Part shown: positions 19,456-32,230 of the stretch, piece after piece
Position numbering within the stretch: position 1 is the first letter of the stretch
Layout: every line of letters begins with the position of its first letter
NCBI GenBank assembly: GCA_029891345.1
Contig: CM057009.1
Location: 289,116,966 to 289,180,965 of the forward strand
Origin: Dryococelus australis
Taxonomy: Eukaryota; Arthropoda; Insecta; Phasmatodea; Phasmatidae
Direction: 5' to 3'
Length of the DNA stretch: 64,000 nucleotides
Position numbers and translations under genes: made by a program
Notes under the pieces: model-generated
The model's input: the letters and a program-made list of their open reading frames with translations, nothing else
Databases searched by the model: none
Told to the model about the DNA's origin: nothing

Positions 19456-21820
19456 ACAAAAAGCATCAAGACTTCACTGTTACCAAATATCTTTACTCAC
19501 TCGCTCACTCATTGGAGCATTTGACGAAGTCAGAAAAGTTTATTTAATGGCCACAGACGGGTTTTGCACACATCAAAATGGAACTGTGACAATTGAGAGA
19601 CTTGCTGTCAAGAAAGATAGTTACACATTTTTCCACGCAATGTCCAGTACCGGCCAATAATAACAGTCCTGCGTGTTATGCAAATAAGAGCTGTGTAAAG
19701 TGGGTATGGATATGTGAATCAGAATCGAGTACAAATGTCTTTACGCCTTACCGCCAGATCGTTTGCAGTAAAGAATGAATTTTAAGTTGGCGTGAGATTA
19801 GGGTAACATCTTCCTTTCTATTAAACAGTTTAATGTATGACAGTGACGAAGATACAGTAGCTGGAATATGTCGTGTCGTGCTCGGAAGTCTACTACTTGG
19901 ACTATAAGCTCGAAGGATATTACCATTAAGCCGAAAGTAGTTACTAGTGTCAAATGAACAATCAGAGACTACTGCTGACTATGCAACTGATCCGACAGCA
20001 CCAGCATAAAGAAGAGGAACACACTCCAACAATATCTGTGAGTATAGGAAGTAGTTTGGCGCAATACTAATTGAAATACCAGAAACAGCTGTGGTATTGG
20101 TAAACACATCAAAACTATTGCAATGGGTGCTTTTGCGTAACACCAAGACCCCCAAGTAGTATGTGAAATGTTGCGGTTGCTAATTAGAACTCCTGTACTA
20201 GTTAATGTGTTTAAATTGGATTATTGGACAGGTGTCTTTCACACAAAGCAAATCGTTCTGAAATCCAGTAACAACCAGAAATCAGGAGTGCTACATAGTC
20301 ATGAACTATGATAGACAATGGAGCTCGAAAAGGTCAACAGGCCAATATAAAAACAACTATTGGTCGAGTTCCTGATGGAATGTGAATTATATAGACTACT
20401 GGCGAACCGAACTGCAAAGGATAATCGATGACTTTTCTCCATGCCATTATGGCAGTGGTTTAAAGAATAAAACCCAACATGTTGGTCAGAAGATGACCAA
20501 ATTCTTAACTTAAAACCAAAAGACAGGCAATGCTTTTAATTTTACTGTTGACAAGATAAATTATAAATTACGCAGTTAGCGGAAACTGACCGAACAATAA
20601 TAAATTATAGGTCTCACATTTGAAATTTAATGCTTGCTCATTCATGTGGGTGTATCTGGGTGGACATTTTTTCAGGTCTAATGGCCTTTTTTTAAAAAAA
20701 GTAATTGGACATTTTAATAGAACTTCATTCCATTTTTATAAGTAAATAACATGTGTTGAATTTGCAATGTCAAGTTAGTAAACAAGAAAATAATTTAAAT
20801 GCTTAGTACAGAAAAATATATTTCCCTTTTGAAACGACAATTTTATTGTACCATAAAAATTAAAGATAAATTACTATAACATAAATTTGTTTCCTGTAGA
20901 GGAAACTCGGCAGTAGTTTGGGAGATAATGCTTGTGTAACCTCTTATTTTACCCGAAACGACAGAGTGGATTCTCGAACTCGCATTTATTTATGGTATGG
21001 GCACGTGAATATAAATTATATGAGATTAAATTAGGGGTCCAAGACATACACATTCCATTAAAGGCATTGCGTTTCTCTGGACCGACTTGCGTAATAATTT
21101 TACACACAGTTCCCGCAAGAAAGGCATTACCATTGGAACTGCTCCAGCGAAGACGTCGTGGTGTTGTCGTAAGTCATGGTTATGGACCATATACATCGAT
21201 AATAGGACTAATATCATCGAGACGGAAGTATTTAATGTGGTGCTTTACTTGTTAAATTATATACGTAAAGTTCTCGCTTTCTTCTGAACCGACGGGACCA
21301 GTATGATGAAGTGAAACACGCCACCGTCAATACTGTGAGTATATCAGGGCCAATGAGCGTGGCTTTTCCTATGAAAAATATGAATTTTGGAAAAAAAAAA
21401 ATTATTTTTAATCAAGTTTGGTTTCTTGGAATATATAATCAAAGATTATTTAATATCGCATACTATTTTGGTGAAAAAATATTTAGGAAATCCTTTTTTT
21501 ACCATGCCATTTTACACAAAATTTGAAACAATAAAAAGACCTGACGAAATAACAACATCTCTTTGGTTGACCTGAAAAACTGTTAAATAAATAATAATGT
21601 AACTCTAACACACCGGTTTTAATGTTTCCATTATAGGTTTAAATTTTCCTCGAGTGACTGGTGATTATTTTCCAAAATATTCCTACAAGAATGACATTGA
21701 CATGGGACCAGCTTCTGCCAAGACGTCATGGCGTGGTCGGAAGTCTAGATTTTAGCCTCTCAGATTCAATAATAATAGCATTGAGCCGAAAGTTATTACT
21801 GTGGTGCTGTACTTGTTAAC
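19456..21820 (+). repeat. 3-kb repeat unit, copy 2 (left part)
   Basis: The second copy of the unit runs in the same order (tail block near 19,470, GAGGAAACTCGGCAGTAG at 20,900, GACATTGACATGGGACC at 21,690) until the position of the satellite precursor. There the 125-bp array begins. Its closing block (the GATGCTGTTCTCAATC version) resumes after the array near 27,310. Confidence 0.8.
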
Positions 21821-24800
21821 TGATGTAAGTAGTGTACTCGGTAACAAATGTTGGCATTGCTACTGATCCGACGAGACCTGTATGATGCAGTGGAACACAC
21901 TCCTGACAACTCTGTGAGTATGTCTGCCAATGTGCATAAATTAACTAATGTAAGTAGTGTACTCGGTAACAAATGTTGGCATTGCTACTGATCCGACGAG
22001 ACCTGTATGATGCAGTGGAACACACTCCTGACAACACTGTGAGTATGTCTGCCAATGTGCATAGATTAACTAATGTAAGTAGTGTACTCGGTAACAACTA
22101 TTGGCATTGCTACTGATCCGACGAGACCTGTATGATGCAGCGGAGCACACTCCTGACAATACTGTGAGTAAGTCTGCCAATGTGCATAGATTAACTGATG
22201 TAAGTAGTGGACTCGGTAACAACTGTTGGCATTGCTACTGATCCGACGAGACCTGTATGATGCAATGGAACACACTCCTGACAATACTGTGAGTATGTCT
22301 GCCAATGTGCATAGATTAACTGATGTAAGTAGTGGACTCGGTAACAACTGTTGGCATTGCTACTGATCCGACGAGACCTGTATGATGCAATGGAACACAC
22401 TCCTGACAATACTGTGAGTATGTCTGCCAATGTGCATAGATTAAATGATGTAAGTAGTGGACTCGGTAACAACTGTTGGCATTGCTACTGATCCGACGAG
22501 ACCTGTATGATGCAGCGGTGCACACTCCTGACAATACTATGAGTATGTCTGCAAATGTGCATAGATTAACTGATGTAAGTAGTGTACTCGGTAACAACTA
22601 TTGGCATTGCTACTGATCCGACGAGACCTGTATGATGCAGCGGAGCACACTCCTGACAATACTGTGAGTAAGTCTGCCAATGTGCATAGATTAACTGATG
22701 TAAGTAGTGGACTCGGTAACAACTGTTGGCATTGCTACTGATCCGACGAGACCTGTATGATGCAATGGAACACACTCCTGACAATACTGTGAGTATGTCT
22801 GCCAATGTGCATAGATTAACTGATGTAAGTAGTGGACTCGGTAACAACTGTTGGCATTGCTACTGATCCGACGAGACCTGTATGATGCAATGGAACACAC
22901 TCCTGACAATACTGTGAGTATGTCTGCCAATGTGCATAGATTAACTGATGTAAGTAGTGGACTCGGTAACAACTGTTGGCATTGCTACTGATCCGACGAG
23001 ACCTGTATGATGCAGCGGTGCACACTCCTGACAATACTATGAGTATGTCTGCCAATGTGCATAGATTAACTGATGTAAGTAGTGTACTCGGTAACAACTA
23101 TTGGCATTGCTACTGATCCGACGAGACCTGTATGATGCAGCGGAGCACACTCCTGACAATACTGTGAGTAAGTCTGCCAATGTGCATAGATTAACTGATG
23201 TAAGTAGTGGACTCGGTAACAACTGTTGGCATTGCTACTGATCCGACGAGACCTGTATGATGCAGTGGAACACACTCCTGACAACTCTGTGAGTATGTCT
23301 GACAATGTGCATAGATTAACTAATGTAAGTAGTGGACTCGGTAACAACTGTTGGCATTGCTACTGATCCGACGAGACCTGTATGATGCAGTGGAACACAC
23401 TCCTGACAACTCTGTGAGTATGTCTGCCAATGTGCATAGATTAACTAATGTAAGTAGTGGACTCGGTAACTACTGTTGGCATTGCTACTGATCCGACGAG
23501 ACCTGTATGATGCAATGGAACACACTCCTGACAATACTGTGAGTATGTCTGCCCATGTGCATAGATTAACTGATGTAAGTAGTGGACTCGGTAACAACTG
23601 TTGGCATTGCTACTGATCCGACGAGACCTGTATGATGCAGCGGAGCACACTCCTGACAACACTGTTAGTATGTCTGCCAATGTGCATAGATTAACTAATG
23701 TAAGTAGTGGACTCGGTAACAACTGTTGGCATTGCTACTGATCCGACGAGACCTGTATGATGCAGTGGAACACACTCCTGACAACTCTGTGAGTATGTCT
23801 GACAATGTGCATAGATTAACTAATGTAAGTAGTGGACTCGGTAACAACTGTTAGCATTGCTACTGATCCGACGAGACCTGTATGATGCAGTGGAACACAC
23901 TCCTGACAACTCTGTGAGTATGTCTGCCAATGTGCATAGATTAACTAATGTAAGTAGTGTACTCGGTAACAAATGTTGGCATTGCTACTGATCCGAGGAG
24001 ACCTGTATGATGCAATGGAACACACTCCTGACAATACTGTGAGTATGTTTGCCAATGTGCATAGTTTAACTGATGTAAGTAGTGGACTCGGTAACAACTG
24101 TTGGCATTGCTACTGATCCGACGAGACCTGTATGATGCAGTGGAACACACTCCTGACAACTCTGTGAGTATGTCTGCCAATGTGCATAGATTAACTAATG
24201 TAAGTAGTGGACTCGGTAACAACTGTTGGCATTGCTACTGATCCGACGAGACCTGTATGATGCAGTGGAACACACTCCTGACAACTCTGTGAGTATGTCT
24301 GCCAATGTGCATAGATTAACTAATGTAAGTAGTGGACTCGGTAACAACTGTTGGCATTGCTACTGATCCGACGAGACCTGTATGATGCAGTAGAACACAC
24401 TCCTGACAACTCTGTGAGTATGTCTGCCAATGTGCATAAATTAACTAATGTAAGTAGTGTACTCGGTAACAAATGTTGGCATTGCTACTGATCCGACGAG
24501 ACCTGTATGATGCAGTGGAACACACTCCTGACAACACTGTGAGTATGTCTGCCAATGTGCATAGATTAACTAATGTAAGTAGTGGACTCGGTAACAACTA
24601 TTGGCATTGCTACTGATCCGACGAGACCTGTATGATGCAGCGGAGCACACTCCTGACAATACTATGAGTATGTCTGCCAATGTGCATAGATTAACTGATG
24701 TAAGTAGTGGACTCGGTAACAACTGTTGGCATTGCTACTGATCCGACGAGACCTGTATGATGCAGCGGAGCACACTCCTGACAATACTGTGAGTAAGTCT

Positions 24801-26695
24801 GCCAATGTGCATAGATTAACTGATGTAAGTAGTGGACTCGGTAACAACTGTTGGCATTGCTACTGATCCGACGAGACCTGTATGATGCAATGGAACACAC
24901 TCCTGACAATACTGTGAGTATGTCTGCCAATGTGCATAGATAAACTGATGTAAGTAGTGGACTCGTTAACAACTGTTGGCATTGCTACTGATCCGACGAG
25001 ACCTGTATGATGCAGCGGTGCACACTCCTGACAATACTATGAGTATGTCTGCCAATATGCATAGATTAACTGATGTAACTAGTGTACTCGGTAACAACTA
25101 TTGGCATTGCTACTGATCCGACGAGACCTGTATTATGCAGCGGAGCACACTCCTGACAACACTGTTAGTATGTCTGCCAATGTGCATAGATTAACTAATG
25201 TAAGTAGTGGACTCGGTAACAACTGTTGGCATTGCTACTGATCCGACGAGACCTGTATGATGCAGTGGAACACACTCCTGACAACTCTGTGAGTATTTTT
25301 GCCAATGTACATAGATTAACTAATGTAAGTAGTGGACTCGGTAACAACTGTTGGCATTGCTACTGATCCGACGAGACCTGTATGATGCAATGGAACACAC
25401 TCCTGACAATACTGTGAGTATGTCTGCCAATGTGCATAGATAAACTGATGTAAGTAGTGGACTCGTTAACAACTGTTGGCATTGCTACTGATCCGACGAG
25501 ACCTGTATGATGCAGCGGTGCACACTCCTGACAATACTATGAGTATGTCTGCCAATATGCATAGATTAACTGATGTAACTAGTGTACTCGGTAACAACTA
25601 TTGGCATTGCTACTGATCCGACGAGACCTGTATTATGCAGCGGAGCACACTCCTGACAACACTGTTAGTATGTCTGCCAATGTGCATAGATTAACTAATG
25701 TAAGTAGTGGACTCGGTAACAACTGTTGGCATTGCTACTGATCCGACGAGACCTGTATGATGCAGTGGAACACACTCCTGACAACTCTGTGAGTATGTCT
25801 GCCAATGTGCATAGATTAACTAATGTAAGTAGTGGACTCGGTAACAACTGTTGGCATTGCTACTGATCCGACGAGACCTGTATGATGCAGTGGAACACAC
25901 TCCTGACAACTCTGTGAGTATGTCTGCGAATGTGCATAGATTAACTAATGTAAGTAGTGGACTCGGTAACAACTGTTGGCATTGCTACTGATCCGACGAG
26001 ACCTGTATGATGCAATGGAACACACTCCTGACAATACTGTGAGTATGTCTGCCAATGTGCATAGATAAACTGATGTAAGTAGTGGACTCGTTAACAACTG
26101 TTGGCATTGCTACTGATCCGACGAGACCTGTATGATGCAGCGGTGCACACTCCTGACAATACTATGAGTATGTCTGCCAATATGCATAGATTAACTGATG
26201 TAACTAGTGTACTCGGTAACAACTATTGGCATTGCTACTGATCCGACGAGACCTGTATTATGCAGCGGAGCACACTCCTGACAACACTGTTAGTATGTCT
26301 GCCAATGTGCATAGATTAACTAATGTAAGTAGTGGACTCGGTAACAACTGTTGGCATTGCTACTGATCCGACGAGACCTGTATGATGCAGTGGAACACAC
26401 TCCTGACAACTCTGTGAGTATGTCTGCCAATGTGCATAGATTAACTAATGTAAGTAGTGGACTCGGTAACAACTGTTGGCATTGCTACTGATCCGACGAG
26501 ACCTGTATGATGCAGTGGAACACACTCCTGACAACTCTGTGAGTATGTCTGCGAATGTGCATAGATTAACTAATGTAAGTAGTGGACTCGGTAACAACTG
26601 TTGGCATTGCTACTGATCCGACGAGACCTGTATGATGCAGTGGAACACACTCCTGACAATACTGTGAGTATGTCTGCCAATGTGCATAGATTACC
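21821..26695 (+). repeat. 125-bp satellite array, about 39 copies
   Basis: Units of exactly 125 bases start at 21,821, 21,946, 22,071 and so on, with consensus landmarks GATGTAAGTAGTGGACTCGG, TTGGCATTGCTACTGATCCG, TGCAGTGGAACACACTCC and TGTGAGTATGTCTGCC. Copies differ at a few diagnostic sites. In the left part a four-unit, 500-bp higher-order period is visible: the AGTAAGTCTGCC variant recurs near 22,166, 22,666 and 23,166. In the right part the TGTATTATGCAG variant recurs near 25,131, 25,631 and 26,256, that is after 500 and then 625 bases. The long minus-strand open frames are by-products of the repeat. Confidence 0.97.
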
Positions 26696-26904
26696 TGGAG
26701 GAAATATATTTCCCTAAAATAAATTAGATTGTGATGCAATAGTTGTACTACCAAGATAAAAATGTTTGTAGAGCAAGTGTTGTTCAAGCTTACAAATACC
26801 GCCATCTAAAACATTTTAAGTTCGCCCAATCTAAATTACTTATCTGATAGAGTGTAAATATGTTGGTTGTGCCTACTTTCTGCCGCAGGATTGATTCTTT
26901 TATA

Positions 26905-27185
26905 CGCTGTTCACAGTAAAGTGAGCACTTCTGATAACCATGCTTGAGATCTACCCGTACGCATATTATGTGTACTTCATTCATACGTTTGATAAACATT
27001 TCCAGATGACGATCACTTTATTCGTGATTCGATACACCGAAACAGCGTAATTATTAGAAAAGCAAACATTGTTCAAATTTGTTATTTCTTACACTTATAT
27101 GCATTAAAAATACAGTTAAAAAATCAATTAAAATTCATATTCACATATGATAGGCTATTATTTTAAGTTCAGCGTTAAGACATTG
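26905..27185 (+). mobile_element. MITE (GTTCACGGTAAAG family), partial
   Basis: Begins with GTTCACAGTAAAGTGAGCAC and continues with interior sequence shared with 38,741-39,163 (for example GAGATCTACCCGTACGCATA, AGTAATTATTAGAAA-like and ATGCATTAAAAATACAG). The distal end is degraded. It lies just beyond the satellite array, inside copy 2 of the 3-kb repeat. Confidence 0.6.
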
Positions 27186-28289
27186 AACTAATTTCGCACT
27201 GTCGTGTCCATCTTAATTGGGTGCTTTCCAGGAATCGCGCGCTGTTCACAAATGTTTACAAAACTAATAAAAAAAGTCCTAGGTTCCGACTGGTTCGTGT
27301 TTCTGATGCTGTTCTCAATCCCTTCACCTCGTCGATTATGATAACGACACGAGTACTGAGCACTGCCAGCATAAAAACTCTCTTATCTTCAGATCCTGGG
27401 TTGGAAAATTTAAATTTTTATAATTATCTAGCTACATTTCTTCACAATTTTCTACATTCTACAAGAATCTACTTAAAAGAGATAAATATTTCACCTTGAG
27501 AAATTTTAACAATTCTTGTTACAATGCTATACCAAATTCCTTATTAAACTTCATATGATATCAAACAATATTTCCAATGAAATACTATGCATATTATTAT
27601 GCTCTATGCCTCTTATCTTTAAAGTTGAAACTGATAGTTACAGCAAAAATAATATTATTAAATAATGTACAAAGTTATTCTCACGTAAAACTATTAATAA
27701 GGTGTACATGGACTATTCCAGTAAAGCAGAAAAATACGTGGCTAGTACAGTTATGGCGGACGTACCCCTTAATACATAAGGATGTTTCTAGCTCAATAGG
27801 TATTCATTACAGCTTCAGCTGCGATCCAACGGAGACATCGTAAAATATCCAATACTCTCTAAGTACTTTACAACGGATTTATATTTTCTAAAATCTGTTC
27901 TGACAAATTGCAAGAAAAATTTAATTTTTTTAAACAAAATAATTTTGTAAAATGTATACAGGTTTTTGAAAATCTGACGATTGCTCTCTCAAATTGCGCG
28001 TTTGTTGTGTGCTCTTTTAGGCAAACTATGGGAAAATCCTTAGTTAAAATGTTCTTAGGGGTAGACCTTTATAATTAAATCGCCGTGTTAAAGACGGATT
28101 ACAGGAATTTGTTAAATAAAAATACTTTGTTTTTTCTGATCGAATATCCAAAACTTATTTTTTATTAATTAAATATTACCTAAAATTATAAATTATATGT
28201 TAAAATTTTCTTTTCGTGGAATGACACCTCATAAGTTTTATTTCGTGTGTAATTCGATAACATGGATAAATATTAGTATCTTTTTTTTT
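27186..28289 (+). repeat. Closing block of 3-kb repeat unit, copy 2
   Basis: 27,280-27,530 matches 19,200-19,440 (closing block of copy 1), and 27,600-28,090 has relatives at 29,160-29,530 (same strand) and 31,730-32,230 (inverted). The shared landmark is CAAATTGCGCGTTTGTTG. The short open frames inside are not conserved. Confidence 0.65.
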
Positions 28290-29650
28290 ATAAAATATTT
28301 TAGTTTAACTTCGAAAACAACTAAAACCCTTGGGGTATTTTTGGCTATCAAGACTTCACTGTTAAGAGCCACCCAAATATCTCCACTCACTTACTCATTG
28401 CGGTCTTTAAAGAAGTCAGAAAATATCATGGTGTGGCCACATAAATTTTTGCACACATAAAATATTTAATTACTGTGGCTCTGTCGTCACCAACTTTACG
28501 AGGTTTTTGCCAGACATTATTTTCTTTAAAATATATATGCAGTTAGGAGACGTGGCATTTTATCAAAAGTTGATTCCAAATAGCTCGGTTTACTAAGCAT
28601 GTCCAATTATCCTAACTTTCACTTTAACTCAATCAGACCCACTGCACACATATGTTTGAACAATGGACAGGAAGTGTTAGGTTTTGATAGATTATTTTTA
28701 TTGATGCTACTCAGAATCCCTGCACCTCATCGATTGTGGTGACGAGACGAGTTATGTGAAAATCTCTCATGAAATATTCTCATAATTGCAAAACATGAAA
28801 CCATAAATGAATGTAAGTTTGGTACAGTTATTTATCAAATATTATTTCCTAACACCCTTCATAATTTTCAATTTTCTACGTGAATCTAGTTAAAGGGTGC
28901 TAATTATTTCCTCTTGAGAAGTTATAACAATTTCTGTTACATTAGGCGACGGAACATAAAGTAACATTTTCTTCTCAATTTTCACAAAACATTATTGATA
29001 ATTGAGGACGCTATATTATAGCTATACTATCTCTTTTTGGCATGTAAAATTAGAACTGAAGAAATGTTTTACTAAAAATAATATTATTTAATTAAGAATT
29101 ATTTTATTCATTAAAAACCATTTAAAAATAGTAAATACCGACTTAAGAAGTTAGGTAAACAAATTTGTAGCTATTACCGACATGGCGGATGTACAACTTA
29201 ATATATTTGAATCCGCTGAGCTCAGATAGCAGCCATTCCAATGTAAACTGCAGTTCAACGAGGATTTCGTAAAATTTCCATTCACCCCTAAGTTCTTCAT
29301 GGCAGATTTATATTTTCTAATATCAGTTGGGACGAATTACTAGAAGCATTGCTAGTAGAATGGAATTTTACTTTAACAGAACGTTGTGTACACAAATGCT
29401 TTTTTTTTTTAATTTAACAGTTGTTCTCCCAAATTGCGCGTTTGTTGTTCTTAACTTTAAAGTATAAATTTTTTCTGTAGGGAAATTCTTAGGAAAAATT
29501 ACCACCTAAGAGGTCTTTCTAATTAATGTGCAGTGTTAATGATGGTTTGCATAAATCTATTAATTTACAAACACAATTTTTTTTTCGAAATAAATAACCT
29601 AAATTCCTTTTTTTACCTTGATACTAAGCTAAATGATAAATTATATGGGT
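28290..29650 (+). repeat. Internally deleted third copy of the 3-kb repeat
   Basis: Carries the tail block again (28,340-28,400: GACTTCACTGTTAAGAGCCA, CACTCACTTACTCATTG) and then, about 220 bases later, the closing block (28,630-28,940) and the CAAATTGCGCGTTTGTTG block (29,430). The middle part with the satellite precursor is missing. Confidence 0.6.
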
Positions 29651-30138
29651 CCATTTGGTAAAAACACTTAATGATCTTTGTTATCATGATAAATTCACTG
29701 AAATTTATAAATGGTTATATATTTTATGTAATAATATATTAAGTGTCACTTCGCAGACAAACTGAAACCAGTATCCAAATCAGTAAAATTCAACTGGTCA
29801 ATATTAGTTGCTAATGATCACTGATTATACACTAACTGCTACGGATTTCTAGTGAATTGCACTAGCCTGGCAGTAAAATATTAGTGCATTCCACTGATCT
29901 AACAGCGAATAACTGTCAATAAACCAAACATTCAGGACAATAATTATACTGATTGAAATAACTGATTCATATTTAGAGTGTCGTCATCACGCACATTTTC
30001 TTACTGATATATAACTAATGCGTAAAAAAATACAGTTGTTTCAGGTACGCTATAAACTTGAAACAGTAAGTATTGAGCCAAATCGGTAATAAATGTGAAA
30101 ATCGCACGACTGATAATCAATGTCAGATAACTAATAAG
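29651..30138. other. AT-rich DNA with repeated CACTGAT motifs
   Basis: No gene. Short CACTGAT / ACTGATT motifs recur here, at 30,390-30,500 beyond the inserted MITE, and at 60,640-60,750. This suggests an old dispersed repeat interrupted by the MITE. Confidence 0.35.
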
Positions 30139-30374
30139 CAGAGACCTGAAAAATTCGCAATTACCTGCGTGCTTGACTCTAAAGTCTTAGGTACGAATAT
30201 GCCGATATCAACTGCACATTGGCTGTCTGCTGTCACAGTGGAAGGCGACAATTGGACATCGTTCTCCAGGAGCTGTCAAACACCGTGTGGACCAATGGCT
30301 TAAGTTATATAAACACACGTGTTTCCAATTCTAGCTCGTCGCAAAATTAATCCGCGAATTCTCAGGTCTCTACT
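30139..30374 (+). mobile_element. MITE with GAGACCTG ends, copy 1
   Basis: About 235 bases begin with AGAGACCTGAAAAATTCGC-like sequence and end with its inverted form (GCGAATTCTCAGGTCTC). An inverted full-length relative lies at 45,437-45,672. The shared interior includes TGTCTGCTGTCACAGTGGAA and GACCAATGGC. No transposase is encoded. Confidence 0.8.
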
Positions 30375-30679
30375 CATTAATTTGGTGACAGAAATTTACT
30401 CATTAGTTTGTGATTCCCACTGAATGCCAAGAATTTCACTGATATAAGTCACTTGTTCCCAGTTAGTTTGCTTGATTTCACTGGCTGATATCACTAATTC
30501 GGGCTTAGAATGTAAGCCATCTGGTAGTCACAAAAACCACGCGTATTGATAGCAATACTCACATTATTTGAAGGAGAGATCCACTGCTTTATGCTGGTCA
30601 GTCAAATCAGTAGCAAAGTTAAACATTGTTATTGGGTGCATTACTCGTATTAGTTACCGGGTAAAACACCACAGTAAAT

Positions 30680-30917
30680 ACAGGTCGTTCACGGTAAAGT
30701 GAGAACTTTTAAGGCCATAGTTTCTTTCTCCTTTCAGCTATTTTTTAATCCTTTAACCGCCTTTTTAAATTAATATCGCCGTGTATGTAATAAACACATT
30801 GTGCATATTCCACAGCACTCGGAATTTAAAGTCTAAAGTTAAAATAAAAATATATTTGTTGACTATTATTACAAATGAAAGCGTTTTCAAAAGTGCTCAC
30901 ATTACTGCTATTATTCT
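30680..30917 (+). mobile_element. MITE (GTTCACGGTAAAG family), short form
   Basis: The left end is CAGGTCGTTCACGGTAAAGT and the right end has the inverted TTTTCAAAAGTGCTCACATT. The length is about 235 bases, nearly the same as the copy at 57,043-57,277, with which it shares interior sequence (TTTTAAATTAATATCGCCGT-like, GTAATAAACA and TTGACTATTATTACA). Confidence 0.7.
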
Positions 30918-31729
30918 TGCAGTTGATGGTCCACATTGAAGATTTACGAGTACGTGATGACATTTCCTGGCTACTGTTCCTGCATCACTGTAATGCATTA
31001 CAGCGTATAGCAGAAAAGAATAGGATACGCGTAATTCACACCAACTGCAGCTTTGTTCTGGATTCCAAATGATCTGGCGGTTTAGAGAAGAGGCATTTGC
31101 ACTCCATTCAGATTAACACATTCAGGCTCGCTTCACACAACTGTGTTGTTTGTAACACGCATTTCATTCCGGGGTTCAAGTTCCAATGATATTTCCTGAG
31201 GGAAAGCCACTCAAGATTTACAGTTTCGTTTTTATTTAAGTAGTGAAATAAGTTGATATATCATAACATTTTCTAACTTCGTCAAATAACCCAGTGGTTG
31301 CGGTTGTTCTGTGAATTTAAACTTTAATATTAGAACTTCAAATATATAACCATTTAACAACTTAAGCGAATTAACTATAATAAAACATCAAGCCCTTTTT
31401 CCAAGAAACGTAAAATAACCACATTTTTCATTTATATAAATAACTAACATTCAACCTATTTTACACATTTTCGACAGTTTTCTTTCCTTATTGGCCGTTA
31501 TGCACGTATAAAGCTACTACCCCATTTCACTGGGCATAGGAGGATTCTGATACTATGAGGCAGAACATTCATGATTGGTCTGCTAACAACTTAGCTGCGT
31601 CTAAACATCATTCACCCAAAAATGAAAGAATAACTAATATTAGAGTGTTTTAGAGGATATGTTGGCTCAAAAAAGTTCGCGGTTTTCTGTCATCTCTTCT
31701 CTTTTAACGCTGTATCAATCTAATAAATA
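30918..31729. other. AT-rich non-coding DNA
   Basis: No gene found. Near 31,112 there is a short match to the closing block of the 3-kb unit (ACACATTCAGGCTCGCTTCA, compare 19,187). Confidence 0.4.
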
Positions 31730-32230
31730 TCAACTTTAATTGATCAATAATAAAAAAATAGCCTATTAGTAAATTATTGCAATTATATAAATTGTCTTTA
31801 ACACTACGTTTTAATAAGAAAGGTCTCTAACGAGAAAAATTTCGCTGAGTAATTTTGCACAATTTAAATTTTAAGCTTAACGAGAAGAAAAACAAACGCG
31901 CAGTTTGGGAGAGCAATATTTACATTTTAAAAAATCTATACAAACATCTTACACAAATCATTTTTTTTTAAATCGATTTCTTTTAGCAACTTGTTACAAC
32001 ATATTATAGAAAATATAAATCTGTCGAGAATTACTGAGAGGTAATTTGATATTTTACGATGTCCTCGTGTTAGTTCCAGTTGACCTTAAAATGTCTTCCA
32101 TCTGTGATTTAAATATTCTTATCTATTATGGCGTACGTCCACCATATAGGCAGGCCTACTAGCAAAACATTTGTCTGCTTAACATCTACAGTCGTTTTTT
32201 ACCATATTGGAATTGTTTTACGTGAGGAGA
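31730..32230 (-). repeat. Inverted copy of a 3-kb repeat block
   Basis: On the minus strand this matches 27,600-28,090: landmarks are a CAAACTGCGCGTTTGTTT-type motif, ATCTATATTTTCTATAA-like sequence, ACATCGTAAAATATCAA and a GGTGGACGTACGCC segment. It is diverged but collinear. Confidence 0.6.

Noticed and set aside
22066..26695. Long repeated minus-strand open frames of about 93 codons
   Set aside because: They come from the 125-bp satellite; the frame shifts by 125 bases in register and the peptides are repeats of the same unit. No independent evidence for translation.
21821..26695. CRISPR-like array
   Set aside because: There are no unique spacers, units are continuous 125-bp copies, and the genome is eukaryotic.
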